The position numbers and the translations under genes are program-made. Shown here piece after piece: positions 1 to 8,156 of a stretch of 64,000 nt of DNA (position 1 is its first letter; each line of letters starts with the position of its first letter). The stretch is from positions 124,001-188,000 of the forward strand of contig NZ_FNGY01000006.1 in NCBI RefSeq assembly GCF_900103665.1. The letters run 5' to 3'. The notes below the pieces were generated by a model. It was not told the DNA's origin. It saw only the letters and a list, made by a program, of their open reading frames with translations, and ran no database searches. The stretch comes from Pedobacter steynii (GTDB taxonomy: Bacteria > Bacteroidota > Bacteroidia > Sphingobacteriales > Sphingobacteriaceae).

Positions 1-829
1 GAAGGAACGGGAAGAAAAAGCAAAAGCAGTGATTGACCTGGTGAGTCTGAAGGGATATGAAAATCAGCATACTGGCGAGCTTTCGGGAGGGATGCAACAG
101 CGTGTGGGACTGGCCAGGGCTTTAGCCAACGATCCTGAGATCCTGTTGATGGATGAGGCCTTTTCGGCATTGGATCCTTTGATCCGTACACAAATGCAGG
201 ACGAGTTGATTGATTTGCAGGAAAAAATGCACCGGACTATTGTGTTTATTACACATGATCTTGATGAAGCCATTCGTCTGGGAGATCGCATTGCCATCAT
301 GAAAGATGGAGAAGTGATACAAATAGGTACGCCGGAAGATATATTGACCAACCCGGCAACAGATTATGTATCCTCATTTGTGGAAAAAGTAGACCGTAAA
401 TCAATCATTACAGCAGCGAGTCTGATGTTTGAAAAACCGACGGTAGCAATTCTGAGAAAAGACGGGGTAGAAGGGAGTCTGCGTAAAATGCGTTCTTCCG
501 GACTGACCTCCTTACCAGCGGTCTCCGTGGATAAACATTTTCTTGGTTTCGTTTACCTGAAAGATATTCTGGAACTGAAAGCAAAAGGAGAACATACGAT
601 TGAAAAAGCAATCATCAAAGATATTCCTGTTGCCTATCCGGAGACTACCGTAGAACAGATGCTTCCTTTCATTGCAGAAAATGGAAGAGCGGTTCCGATT
701 GTCGACATCGAGACAAATAAACTGATCGGTATTGTTGCCCAAACTTCTTTACTGATCGAAACGACAGGAGCAAGCTGGGAAAATGTTACTGGAAACACAA
801 TTGATAACCTTCAAAAAGAAATAATATAG
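1..829 (+). CDS. proV: Glycine betaine/L-proline ABC transporter, ATP-binding subunit (5' end cut off)
   Basis: This is the ATPase of an osmoprotectant importer on the cytoplasmic face of the inner membrane. The frame is open from base 2, so the true start lies outside the window and the Walker A region is missing. Visible are the ABC signature LSGGMQQRVGLARAL, Walker B ILLMDEAFSALDP and the switch histidine in FITHDLDEA. The last ~150 residues form a tandem CBS-domain tail, the usual ionic-strength sensor of ProV/OpuAA. The gene ends two bases before proW, and the binding protein follows, so the three form one operon. The related OpuC/choline type of importer is the main alternative. Confidence 0.9.
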   Translation, partial: KEREEKAKAVIDLVSLKGYENQHTGELSGGMQQRVGLARALANDPEILLMDEAFSALDPLIRTQMQDELIDLQEKMHRTIVFITHDLDEAIRLGDRIAIMKDGEVIQIGTPEDILTNPATDYVSSFVEKVDRKSIITAASLMFEKPTVAILRKDGVEGSLRKMRSSGLTSLPAVSVDKHFLGFVYLKDILELKAKGEHTIEKAIIKDIPVAYPETTVEQMLPFIAENGRAVPIVDIETNKLIGIVAQTSLLIETTGASWENVTGNTIDNLQKEII

Positions 830-830
830 T

Positions 831-1658
831 ATGATACATATAGGAACTTATATAGAACAATTTATAAACTGGCTTACCCTTCATTTTGCTGCACTGTTTC
901 ATGTCATCAAAGTGCTGGTGGAGTCTATCGTGAACTCTGTGGAGTGGATACTGATGTTCCCTCCATTTTATGTCATCATTGCATTGGTTGCTTTTCTGGC
1001 CTGGAAAAGAACGGGTTGGGGATTGATGCTGTTTACGCTGTTGGGCTTAACCCTGATCTGGGGAATGGGCTATTGGGCGCAAACCATGGCAACATTGGCG
1101 TTGATCTTATCTGCGGCTTTCATTGCCTTATTGATGGGCGTTCCGCTGGGGATCTGGGCAGCGAAGACACCGTTGGCCGGGAAACTGATCAGACCGGTAC
1201 TCGATTTAATGCAAACGATGCCTGCTTTCGTTTACCTGATCCCTGCAGTGTTGTTCTTTGGGCTTGGAAAGGTTCCGGGAGCATTTGCTACCGTAATCTT
1301 TGCAATGCCTCCTGCAGTGCGCCTAACGACACTTGGAATCAGTCAGGTGCCAAAGGATATCGTAGAAGCGACCCGCTCTTTCGGAGCAACACCCCGTCAG
1401 CTACTTTTTAAAGTGGAATTGCCACTGGCATTGCCAACAATTCTGGCAGGCGTAAATCAGACGATTATGATGGCACTTTCTATGGTTGTGATTTCTGCAA
1501 TGATTGCAGCTGGTGGATTAGGTGAAGTGGTGCTTAAAGGAATTACACAGTTGAAAATCGGTTTAGGCTTTGAAGGTGGAATTGCAGTCGTGATTCTGGC
1601 AGTGATTCTCGACCGTATTACACAGTCGTTCGGACCGAAGAAAAAGATAAACGCCTAG
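831..1658 (+). CDS. proW: Glycine betaine/L-proline ABC transporter, permease subunit
   Basis: Inner-membrane channel subunit of the betaine importer, 275 residues with about six to seven membrane helices. The cytoplasmic EAA coupling loop that docks on the ATPase is visible as EATRSFGATPRQLLFKVELP near residue 180, followed by the typical ALPTILAGVNQTIMMALSM helix. The ATG lies just after the proV stop, pointing to translational coupling. The N-terminal hydrophobic part (residues 1-60) is longer than in OpuAB of Bacillus and fits the ProW type. Confidence 0.9.
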   Translation: MIHIGTYIEQFINWLTLHFAALFHVIKVLVESIVNSVEWILMFPPFYVIIALVAFLAWKRTGWGLMLFTLLGLTLIWGMGYWAQTMATLALILSAAFIALLMGVPLGIWAAKTPLAGKLIRPVLDLMQTMPAFVYLIPAVLFFGLGKVPGAFATVIFAMPPAVRLTTLGISQVPKDIVEATRSFGATPRQLLFKVELPLALPTILAGVNQTIMMALSMVVISAMIAAGGLGEVVLKGITQLKIGLGFEGGIAVVILAVILDRITQSFGPKKKINA

Positions 1659-1699
1659 GTTGATCAGCGTATAAATTGAACAAATAAAAACAACATACT

Positions 1700-2563
1700 A
1701 TGAAAAGATTCATCAGCGGAATATTAATCGCAATGACCATTGGGATGGTTTATTCCTGTGGAAATACAACAAATGATAAAAAGGTAACGATAGCGTACGT
1801 AAACTGGGCAGAGGGAGTCGCGATGACTCATTTGTCTAAAGTCTTACTGGAAAGAGAAGGATATACGGTGGATTTGAAAAATGCAGATGTGGCGCCGGTA
1901 TTTGCGGCGGTAGCAGGAGGAGATGCTGATATATTTCTGGATACCTGGATGCCGATAACGCATAAAGATTATATAGATAAATTTGGGGCTAAGCTGGAAA
2001 TGTTGGGAACTAATTTTAAAAATGCAAGGATCGGTTTGGTCGTTCCTGATTATGTGAAGGTCAATAGCATAGAGGAATTGAATGCAAATGCAGCGATGTT
2101 TGATGGCAAGATTGTGGGCATTGATGCCGGTGCGGGAATTATGAATAAAGCGGAAGCCGCGGTTAAAGATTACGGTTTGAAACTGGAACTGCAATCTGCA
2201 AGTGAAGCGGCAATGCTGGCCATTCTGAAGAAAAGCATCGATGCGAAACAAGCTGTAGTCATTACAGGCTGGTCTCCTCATTATATTTTCAGTAATTATA
2301 AATTGAAGTTCCTGAACGATCCTAAAGGAGTGTTTGGAGCAATAGAATCAATTCAGACCGTGGCTAATAAGGATTTTGTCCTGGCAAATCCACAGGTGAC
2401 GACTTTTTTTAGAAATTTTCAGCTGGATGGTCAGGAACTGAGCTCCTTAATGGCTGCAATGGAAAGTGAGGACAACGAGAAAGTTGCGGTTGAAAAATGG
2501 CTGAAGGAACATGTAGTGCTTGAAGGGCAAATGAGGTCTTTCCTGAAAATGGACAGTAACTAA
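1700..2563 (+). CDS. proX: Glycine betaine-binding lipoprotein of the ABC importer
   Basis: Periplasmic substrate-binding subunit, 287 residues. The N-terminus is a lipoprotein signal with cysteine at about residue 20 (MVYSC-GN), so it is probably tethered to a membrane. Three tryptophan-bearing stretches typical of the OpuAC fold are present: AYVNWAEG, DTWMPITHKDY and TGWSPHYIF. In the family these aromatic residues build the cage around the quaternary ammonium group. It is the last gene of the proVWX operon, 41 bases after proW, and a strong terminator follows. Confidence 0.9.
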   Translation: MKRFISGILIAMTIGMVYSCGNTTNDKKVTIAYVNWAEGVAMTHLSKVLLEREGYTVDLKNADVAPVFAAVAGGDADIFLDTWMPITHKDYIDKFGAKLEMLGTNFKNARIGLVVPDYVKVNSIEELNANAAMFDGKIVGIDAGAGIMNKAEAAVKDYGLKLELQSASEAAMLAILKKSIDAKQAVVITGWSPHYIFSNYKLKFLNDPKGVFGAIESIQTVANKDFVLANPQVTTFFRNFQLDGQELSSLMAAMESEDNEKVAVEKWLKEHVVLEGQMRSFLKMDSN

Positions 2564-2579
2564 ATTTAATAAATCCTGT

Positions 2580-2617
2580 AAAAGCGGTTTGAAATAAATT
2601 TTTCAAACCGCTTTTTT
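2580..2617 (+). terminator. Intrinsic terminator after proX
   Basis: The hairpin arms are AAAGCGGTTTGAAA and TTTCAAACCGCTTT, 14 perfect base pairs around a short AT loop, followed by a T run. Confidence 0.9.
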
Positions 2618-2755
2618 ATGCGCGGGATACTGCTTTTATGTCTGTTTTCCGGTCTTTATGAAGGGGGATTTGAGTTTTATTTAATTTTTAAGACAACTTT
2701 TTAATTAACTATTAAGTATTTTCAATATATTCGAATGTGTGTAATTTAAATAGTT

Positions 2756-3499
2756 ATGAAAATAAGTATCGTTACAGTTGTTTTTAATGGGGTGGAATTT
2801 ATCGAAGATTGCATCTTATCACTGGTTGCTCAGGATCATTTGACGGTAGAATATATTCTGATCGATGGGGGCTCAACAGATGGAACCATTGAGGTCATAA
2901 ACAGGTATCTGAAGTACATTTCCTATTTCAGTTCGGAAAAAGACCGTGGTTTATATGATGGGTTGAATAAGGGGGTTGCCATCGCTACAGGTGAGGTGCT
3001 GGGGATATTACATGCGGACGACTGCTTTGCCGATCGGGGCGTGCTCAGCGCAGTGGCCAATTGCTTTAAAGTGAATCATTGTGAGGCCGTGTATGGTCAT
3101 TTAAATTTTATACAACGGCATTTTCCCGCCAAGTTGAAAAGGAAATGGATTTCTAAGGCTTATAACAGAAAGGACCTCCAGTATGGCTGGATGCCTGCTC
3201 ATCCTGCTTTATTCTTAAAAAAAGAACTGTTTCTTTCTTTAGGGGGCTATGCGCTGGATTTCGGAACCTCCGCGGATTATGAACTCATATTGAGGTATTT
3301 CTACCGGAATAGGATTCATGCGGTTTTTATAGACCGGGTATTGGTGAATATGAGGTTGGGGGGATTAAGTAATGGTTCTTTCAGGAAGCGGGGCAGCGCT
3401 GCAATTTATGATTTTAAAGCATTGAGTACTCATGAAATCCCTTATCCTTTTTTAGTATTGATATTGAAAAAGCTTAGGAAAGTAAGGCAGTTTTTTTAG
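2756..3499 (+). CDS. Family 2 glycosyltransferase
   Basis: A cytoplasmic GT-A fold sugar transferase of 247 residues, probably acting in surface polysaccharide assembly. The N-terminus has the GT2 nucleotide-binding pattern ISIVTVVFNG, then LIDGGSTDGT (about residues 36-44), and a metal-binding DxD-like HADD at residues 86-89. It resembles WcaA-like colanic acid transferases. The stop codon directly abuts the next gene, a phosphoglycosyl transferase that starts polysaccharide on a lipid carrier, so the two are probably co-expressed. Donor and acceptor sugars cannot be read from the sequence. Confidence 0.8.
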   Translation: MKISIVTVVFNGVEFIEDCILSLVAQDHLTVEYILIDGGSTDGTIEVINRYLKYISYFSSEKDRGLYDGLNKGVAIATGEVLGILHADDCFADRGVLSAVANCFKVNHCEAVYGHLNFIQRHFPAKLKRKWISKAYNRKDLQYGWMPAHPALFLKKELFLSLGGYALDFGTSADYELILRYFYRNRIHAVFIDRVLVNMRLGGLSNGSFRKRGSAAIYDFKALSTHEIPYPFLVLILKKLRKVRQFF

Positions 3500-3505
3500 G
3501 TGTTG

Positions 3506-4570
3506 ATGGTGGAGGGGATTGGCTTTTTTGTATTCAGTTTACTGCTGGTCGCATTGTTAATTCCTGTGGTCATTCGGTTTTCTTTCCTTTTAGGGTTGTA
3601 TGATGAGGCTGACGGAGATAGAAAAGACCATGGAAGGAACATTTCCAGGCTCGGTGGGTTGGCCGTCTTTGCTGGATTAATGACGAGTGTTTTACTGTTC
3701 ACAGATCTAAAAACAGATTTAAATATGGTCTTTGCGCTGGCCTCCTTTATCCTGTTGTTTACGCTGGGTCTGAACGATGATGTTTGCGGAACAGGTCCGC
3801 TTTTAAAGATTGCGGTGCAATTGGTATCGGCTATTATTCTGATCTCCGCCGGCTGGTGTCAGGAGCCCGGATGGATCGGCTTGTTAAAGATTTTTTTGTT
3901 TGTGCTGCTCTGCAATGCTTTTAATCTGATCGATGGACTGGATGGCCTGGCGGGAACTTTGGGGCTCTTTGTGAACCTTTTCTTTGGCATCCTGCTCTTT
4001 CTTGGGGAGGATCACAGTTATGGCGGAATTGCTTTGATGCTGTCGGGATCCCTTGCTGGCTTTCTCCTGTTTAACTATGCACCGGCAAGAATATTTATGG
4101 GGGATGCCATGGCAATGCTGACTGGGCTGATTTCCGGGCTAATGGCGCTGAGGTTTATTAAACTGGCGGATGGAGGAGGCATCAGTTTTCTGTATTCAGA
4201 CTCGGCCATGGCTGTCGCTTTGGCGGTATTGATCGTTCCGGTATTTGATTGCCTGAGGGTATTTTTAATTCGGCTCCTGCATCGCAGATCTCCGTTTTCC
4301 GGGGACAGAAATCATATCCACCACCGCCTGAAACAAATGGGATATACAGATGGAACAGTAGTTTTTCGCCTGCTTATTTTTAATATCAGTATGGTCGTAA
4401 TGACGCTTTTCTTGCAGCACCTGGGTAATTTTACCCTGATCATCCTGCTGTTTTCCATTTGTGTTTTTTCTAATGGGCTGCTTACTTTTATGATCCGGAA
4501 AACGGCAGACAAAAATTACCGTTTAAGGGATGTTCTGCTCAGGGATACTTTAAATATCGGCCGAAATTAA
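3506..4570 (+). CDS. Undecaprenyl-phosphate GlcNAc/sugar-1-phosphate transferase (WecA/TagO family)
   Basis: Polytopic inner-membrane enzyme that moves a sugar-1-phosphate from UDP-sugar to undecaprenyl phosphate, the first step of O-antigen or capsule synthesis. Family motifs are visible: LNDD near residue 90, the NAFNLIDGLDGLAG magnesium/catalytic segment near residue 140, a FMGDAMAM loop and RNHIHHRLKQMG near the C-terminus (HIHH type). About ten hydrophobic helices are present. I chose the ATG at 3506; a GTG at 3500 in the same frame abuts the upstream stop and is possible. WecA, TagO and a capsule-specific transferase cannot be told apart here. Confidence 0.82.
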   Translation: MVEGIGFFVFSLLLVALLIPVVIRFSFLLGLYDEADGDRKDHGRNISRLGGLAVFAGLMTSVLLFTDLKTDLNMVFALASFILLFTLGLNDDVCGTGPLLKIAVQLVSAIILISAGWCQEPGWIGLLKIFLFVLLCNAFNLIDGLDGLAGTLGLFVNLFFGILLFLGEDHSYGGIALMLSGSLAGFLLFNYAPARIFMGDAMAMLTGLISGLMALRFIKLADGGGISFLYSDSAMAVALAVLIVPVFDCLRVFLIRLLHRRSPFSGDRNHIHHRLKQMGYTDGTVVFRLLIFNISMVVMTLFLQHLGNFTLIILLFSICVFSNGLLTFMIRKTADKNYRLRDVLLRDTLNIGRN

Positions 4571-4630
4571 TCGCTGCGTAATTTTTAATATTCTGTCCGG
4601 AAATAGTACCGCTCCTATAAAGAATATAGG

Positions 4631-4638
4631 TACTTTTG
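4631..4638 (+). promoter_or_regulatory. Candidate -7 element for gap
   Basis: TACTTTTG matches the Bacteroidota -7 consensus TAnnTTTG exactly and lies about 65 bases before the gap start. No clear TTTG -33 element is found at the expected distance, so the call is tentative. Confidence 0.4.
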
Positions 4639-4702
4639 CGCCGTAATTTACAAAGACCGAAGGGTATTTTAGATTGCTACACCAACAAAACAACAGATAG
4701 AA

Positions 4703-5698
4703 ATGAATATAGCAATTAATGGTTTTGGTAGAATTGGCCGTATGTTTTTACGCAGGGCAATTGAGAAAAACATCAATGTTGTGGCCATCAATGATTTAGG
4801 TGATGCAGCAACGCTGGCGCACTTATTTAAGTATGATACGGTCCACAGAGGGTTTAAAGGGAAGGTCTCTTTTGAATCAGATGCCTTAATCATTAACGGG
4901 AAGAAGATTCAGCTGTATTCAAAATCTAATCCTGAGGAGCTTCCGTGGGCAGCGCTGGAGATTGATCTGGTACTGGAATCTACTGGTAAATTCATTAGCA
5001 GGGCAGGAGCAGGCTTGCATTTGCTGGCTGGTGCTAAACAAGTGTTGATTTCTGCACCCGCTGCGGATAAAGACATTCCTATGGTGGTGCTTGGTGTAAA
5101 TGATGGAGCGATAGATTTGAAAAGCAGCATTCTTTCCAATGCTTCCTGTACCACAAATAATGTGGCGCCAATGGTAAAAATATTAGATGATAACTGGGGG
5201 GTGCTGGAAGGGTATATCACTACTGTGCATTCCATGACCGGGGATCAGAACCTTCACGATGGCCCGCATAAAGATTTAAGAAGGGCAAGGGCGGCTTCAG
5301 CTTCTATCATTCCGACAAGTACTGGCGCGGCAAAAGCAATTACGAATATTTTCCCTCATCTGGAAGGTAAATTGGGTGGTGCGGGGATCAGGGTTCCGGT
5401 TCTGAATGGTTCCTTAACAGATTTTACCTGCCTTTTAAAATCGCCGGCAACGATTGAGGAGATTAATGCAGCTTTTAAAAAGGCTTCAGAAGAGGAGATG
5501 AAAGCTTTGGTGGAGTATACCGAAGACCCTATAGTTTCCGTTGATATTTTAGACAATCCACATTCCTGCATCTTTGATGCCCAGCTGACCTCCATCGTTG
5601 GAGATATGGTTAAAGTAGTAGGATGGTATGATAATGAATCCGGATATTCTGCCAGATTGGTAGACCTGATTCAAAAAATTGAGAAAATAAATGGTTAA
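4703..5698 (+). CDS. gap: Glyceraldehyde-3-phosphate dehydrogenase, type I
   Basis: Glycolytic enzyme converting glyceraldehyde-3-phosphate to 1,3-bisphosphoglycerate with NAD and phosphate. The 331-residue length is typical. The Rossmann motif INGFGRIGR is at the N-terminus. The catalytic SNASCTTNNVAPM places the nucleophile at Cys149, the canonical number. The C-terminal WYDNESGYSARLVD is also canonical. A GNAT gene starts inside its last eight bases, and pgk, the next enzyme of the pathway, lies 600 bases downstream, so the region is a small glycolytic cluster. Confidence 0.97.
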   Translation: MNIAINGFGRIGRMFLRRAIEKNINVVAINDLGDAATLAHLFKYDTVHRGFKGKVSFESDALIINGKKIQLYSKSNPEELPWAALEIDLVLESTGKFISRAGAGLHLLAGAKQVLISAPAADKDIPMVVLGVNDGAIDLKSSILSNASCTTNNVAPMVKILDDNWGVLEGYITTVHSMTGDQNLHDGPHKDLRRARAASASIIPTSTGAAKAITNIFPHLEGKLGGAGIRVPVLNGSLTDFTCLLKSPATIEEINAAFKKASEEEMKALVEYTEDPIVSVDILDNPHSCIFDAQLTSIVGDMVKVVGWYDNESGYSARLVDLIQKIEKING

Positions 5699-6143
5699 AT
5701 ATATATCAGCTGAACAGACACTGCCCCTGCGCAGTTTGGTGCTCAGAAACGGAATGCCGGAAGCGCAATGTGTGTTCCCTCAGGATCACATGGAGGGGGG
5801 CTTACATTTGGGTTGTTTTGCGGGAGATCAATTGGTTTCTGTTGCGACAATCTTCCCTGAAGATCATCCTGAACATGGCCCTCATGGCTTCCGTTTGCGT
5901 GGAATGGCTTCTGATCCTGCCTTTGCAGGAAAGGGATATGGTGCAAAGCTCATAAATTTTGCAATTGATGAACTGACATCCGCTAATGCTGCTTATATTT
6001 GGTGCAATGCCCGCAGTGCTGCCGCTGCTTTTTATACGAAGCTCGGTTTTACAATGATTTCTGAAGAGTTTGAAATACCGGGAATAGGCCCGCATTTCAA
6101 TATGATCCGGTTGCTGGCTGTAAAAAATAATAAGCTGAGTTAA
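5691..6143 (+). CDS. GNAT-family N-acetyltransferase
   Basis: A 150-residue single-domain acetyltransferase. The acetyl-CoA pyrophosphate-binding motif is clear at about residues 68-84 (RLRGMASDPAFAGKGYG, the RxxGxG type), followed by the typical helix and a C-terminal YIWCNARSAAAAFYTKLGF strand-helix unit. It overlaps the gap stop by eight bases and is certainly translated from the same message. The acceptor substrate is unknown; whether it acts on a protein or a small molecule cannot be told from sequence. Confidence 0.85.
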   Translation: MVKYISAEQTLPLRSLVLRNGMPEAQCVFPQDHMEGGLHLGCFAGDQLVSVATIFPEDHPEHGPHGFRLRGMASDPAFAGKGYGAKLINFAIDELTSANAAYIWCNARSAAAAFYTKLGFTMISEEFEIPGIGPHFNMIRLLAVKNNKLS

Positions 6144-6214
6144 ACCTGTCTCTTTTTTTTAAGCTGCAGGACTATTAAAACCGATAATTCTAAACAATAA
6201 CAATAATGAAACCA

Positions 6215-6256
6215 TCATCAGCATACCAATACAAACCATAATAAAGATGCTGATGA
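6215..6256. repeat. 10-bp inverted repeat in the pgk leader
   Basis: TCATCAGCAT (6215-6224) is repeated as its exact reverse complement ATGCTGATGA (6247-6256), 22 bases apart, 31 bases before pgk. It could be an operator or a leader hairpin. A tiny frame of eleven codons (6206-6241) starts just before it and ends in the loop. Confidence 0.4.
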
Positions 6257-6287
6257 CAGCTTCATAACCTTTAAAAACTATATACGA

Positions 6288-7481
6288 ATGAAAACAATAG
6301 ACCAGTGTAATTTCAAAGATAAAAAAGCCTTAATCCGGGTGGATTTTAATGTTCCTTTGGATGCGGAATTTAACATTACTGATGATAAAAGGATGCGTGC
6401 TGCATTGCCTACCATTACTAAAATATTGAATGACGGTGGTTCAGTGATCCTGATGTCTCACCTGGGACGTCCAAAAGGCGGTCCGGAAGATAAATATTCT
6501 TTGAAACACATTTTAGGTGACCTTTCCAGAATGCTGGATTTAGAAGTGAAATTTGCAGAGGATTGTATTGGTACATCTGCGGTAGATAAAGCTAAAAACC
6601 TGGAGCCGGGACAAGTGTTGTTATTGGAAAATCTTCGTTTCTATAAAGAAGAAGAAAAAGGCGACAGAGATTTCGCGGAAAAGTTGTCTAAACTGGGAAA
6701 TGTGTATGTAAACGATGCTTTTGGTACTGCACACCGTGCACATGCTTCTACATCGATCATCGCAGAATTCTTTCCTAACGATAAATACTTCGGCTATCTG
6801 ATGGCGGAAGAATTGAAAAATGCAGAAAAAGTAAACCATGGTGCGGTGAAACCTTTCACAGCAATTATGGGTGGTGCTAAAGTATCTGATAAGATTTTGT
6901 TGATCGAAAGCTTATTGGATAAAGTGGATAACCTGATCATTGGTGGTGGAATGGCTTACACTTTTGCGAAAGCGCAAGGTGGTGAGATCGGTACTTCACT
7001 ATTGGAAGAAGACAGAATGGCACTTTGCCTGGAACTGCTGGAAAAAGCAAAAGCTAAAGGAGTGAATTTATATCTCCCACTTGATACCACCATCGCCGAT
7101 AAATTTGCAAATGATGCAGAGAAAAAGGATGTGGATACGGGTCATATTCCGGCAGACTGGATGGGATTGGACATCGGCCCGAAAAGTATTGAGCTGTTTT
7201 CTGAAGTGATTAAAAATTCAAAAACTTTGCTTTGGAATGGTCCGATGGGTGTTTTTGAAATGGCTAATTTTGAGCAGGGTACCCGTGCAATTGCAAATGC
7301 GGTTGTAGCTGCTACTCAGGATAATGACGCTTTTTCATTGATCGGTGGAGGTGATTCTGCTGCGGCAATCGCTAAATTCAATTTAGAAGATAAAGTGAGT
7401 TATGTATCTACCGGTGGTGGTGCATTATTGGAATATATGGAAGGTAAAGAATTGCCGGGAGTGAAGGCGATCAATGCCTAA
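6288..7481 (+). CDS. pgk: Phosphoglycerate kinase
   Basis: Glycolytic kinase producing ATP from 1,3-bisphosphoglycerate, 397 residues as usual. The substrate-binding RVDFNVP is at residues 17-23, SHLGRPKG follows, then the hinge and nucleotide domain with IMGGAKVSDK, LLWNGPMGVFE and GGGDSAAA near residue 353. It sits downstream of gap with its own 144-base leader, so it may have a separate promoter. A strong terminator follows. Confidence 0.97.
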   Translation: MKTIDQCNFKDKKALIRVDFNVPLDAEFNITDDKRMRAALPTITKILNDGGSVILMSHLGRPKGGPEDKYSLKHILGDLSRMLDLEVKFAEDCIGTSAVDKAKNLEPGQVLLLENLRFYKEEEKGDRDFAEKLSKLGNVYVNDAFGTAHRAHASTSIIAEFFPNDKYFGYLMAEELKNAEKVNHGAVKPFTAIMGGAKVSDKILLIESLLDKVDNLIIGGGMAYTFAKAQGGEIGTSLLEEDRMALCLELLEKAKAKGVNLYLPLDTTIADKFANDAEKKDVDTGHIPADWMGLDIGPKSIELFSEVIKNSKTLLWNGPMGVFEMANFEQGTRAIANAVVAATQDNDAFSLIGGGDSAAAIAKFNLEDKVSYVSTGGGALLEYMEGKELPGVKAINA

Positions 7482-7501
7482 CGTTTTTGACTAAATTTAG
7501 G

Positions 7502-7539
7502 ACAGGCGTTTCGTTTTAAACGGAGCGCCTGTTTTTTTT
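7502..7539 (+). terminator. Intrinsic terminator after pgk
   Basis: ACAGGCG and CGCCTGT pair around an inner CGTTT/AAACG stem, and a T run follows. Confidence 0.85.
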
Positions 7540-7613
7540 ACCACCTTGATTCAGGCCTTTTTAGCACTTTAAAGGGGCAAAAATCTTGGTACGAAATATG
7601 TTGATAATTTTTT

Positions 7614-7639
7614 GTGGTAGAATGTGGTAAAAAGTGGTA
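7614..7639 (+). promoter_or_regulatory. Three GTGGTA boxes at exact 10-bp spacing before mraZ (probable MraZ operator)
   Basis: GTGGTA occurs at 7614, 7624 and 7634, so the boxes sit on one helix face. In other bacteria MraZ binds short direct repeats rich in TGGG in front of its own operon, and this is the likely counterpart. A -7-like TATTTTTA (7648-7655, seven of eight matches to TAnnTTTG) begins nine bases after the last box, so a bound protein would cover the polymerase site. Confidence 0.65.
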
Positions 7640-7682
7640 GAAATATCTATTTTTACCCTACATAAAAAGTGCACATATTAAA

Positions 7683-8156
7683 ATGGTTCAATTGTTAGGA
7701 GAATTTGATTGTAAATTGGATGCGAAAGGCCGCTTGATGGTTCCTTCGTCTCTGAAAAAACAATTGCCCAACGTTGAGCAAGAGGGACTTGTGATTAACA
7801 GAGGTTTTGAAAAGCACCTGGTGATCTACCCTAAAAAAGTATGGGAGGGAATCGTGGAAGAGTTAAGTAAGTTGAATCCGTACGAACAAAAAAACAGAGA
7901 ATTTATTCGATATTTTACCCGCGGCGCGACGGAATTGACGTTAGATGCGACCGGAAGGGTGAATTTACCTAAGTCTTTATTGGAATCTGTAGGCATAGAA
8001 ATCAGTGCAGAACTGGTTTTGGCCTGTCAGTTTGACAAGATTGAAGTTTGGTCTAAAAAAGCGTATGACGCTTTGTTTGATAAAGAGCCTGAAGATTTTG
8101 CAGTGCTTGCAGAAGAAGTAATGGGCAATAAGAACAGGAGGAATGATGGAGAATAA
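7683..8156 (+). CDS. mraZ: Transcriptional regulator MraZ
   Basis: First gene of the division and cell-wall cluster; a DNA-binding protein with two SpoVT/AbrB-type swapped-hairpin domains that forms rings and represses its own operon in studied species. The 157 residues start with LLGEFDCKLDAKGRLMVPSSLKKQL (first AbrB unit), and the second unit is visible as FTRGATELTLDATGRVNLPKSLLE around residues 80-105. Three GTGGTA boxes stand in front of it. The stop overlaps the start of rsmH by 14 bases. Confidence 0.93.
   Translation: MVQLLGEFDCKLDAKGRLMVPSSLKKQLPNVEQEGLVINRGFEKHLVIYPKKVWEGIVEELSKLNPYEQKNREFIRYFTRGATELTLDATGRVNLPKSLLESVGIEISAELVLACQFDKIEVWSKKAYDALFDKEPEDFAVLAEEVMGNKNRRNDGE

Noticed and set aside
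944..1411. 155-codon frame inside proW
   Set aside because: Shadow of the permease gene, without family resemblance.
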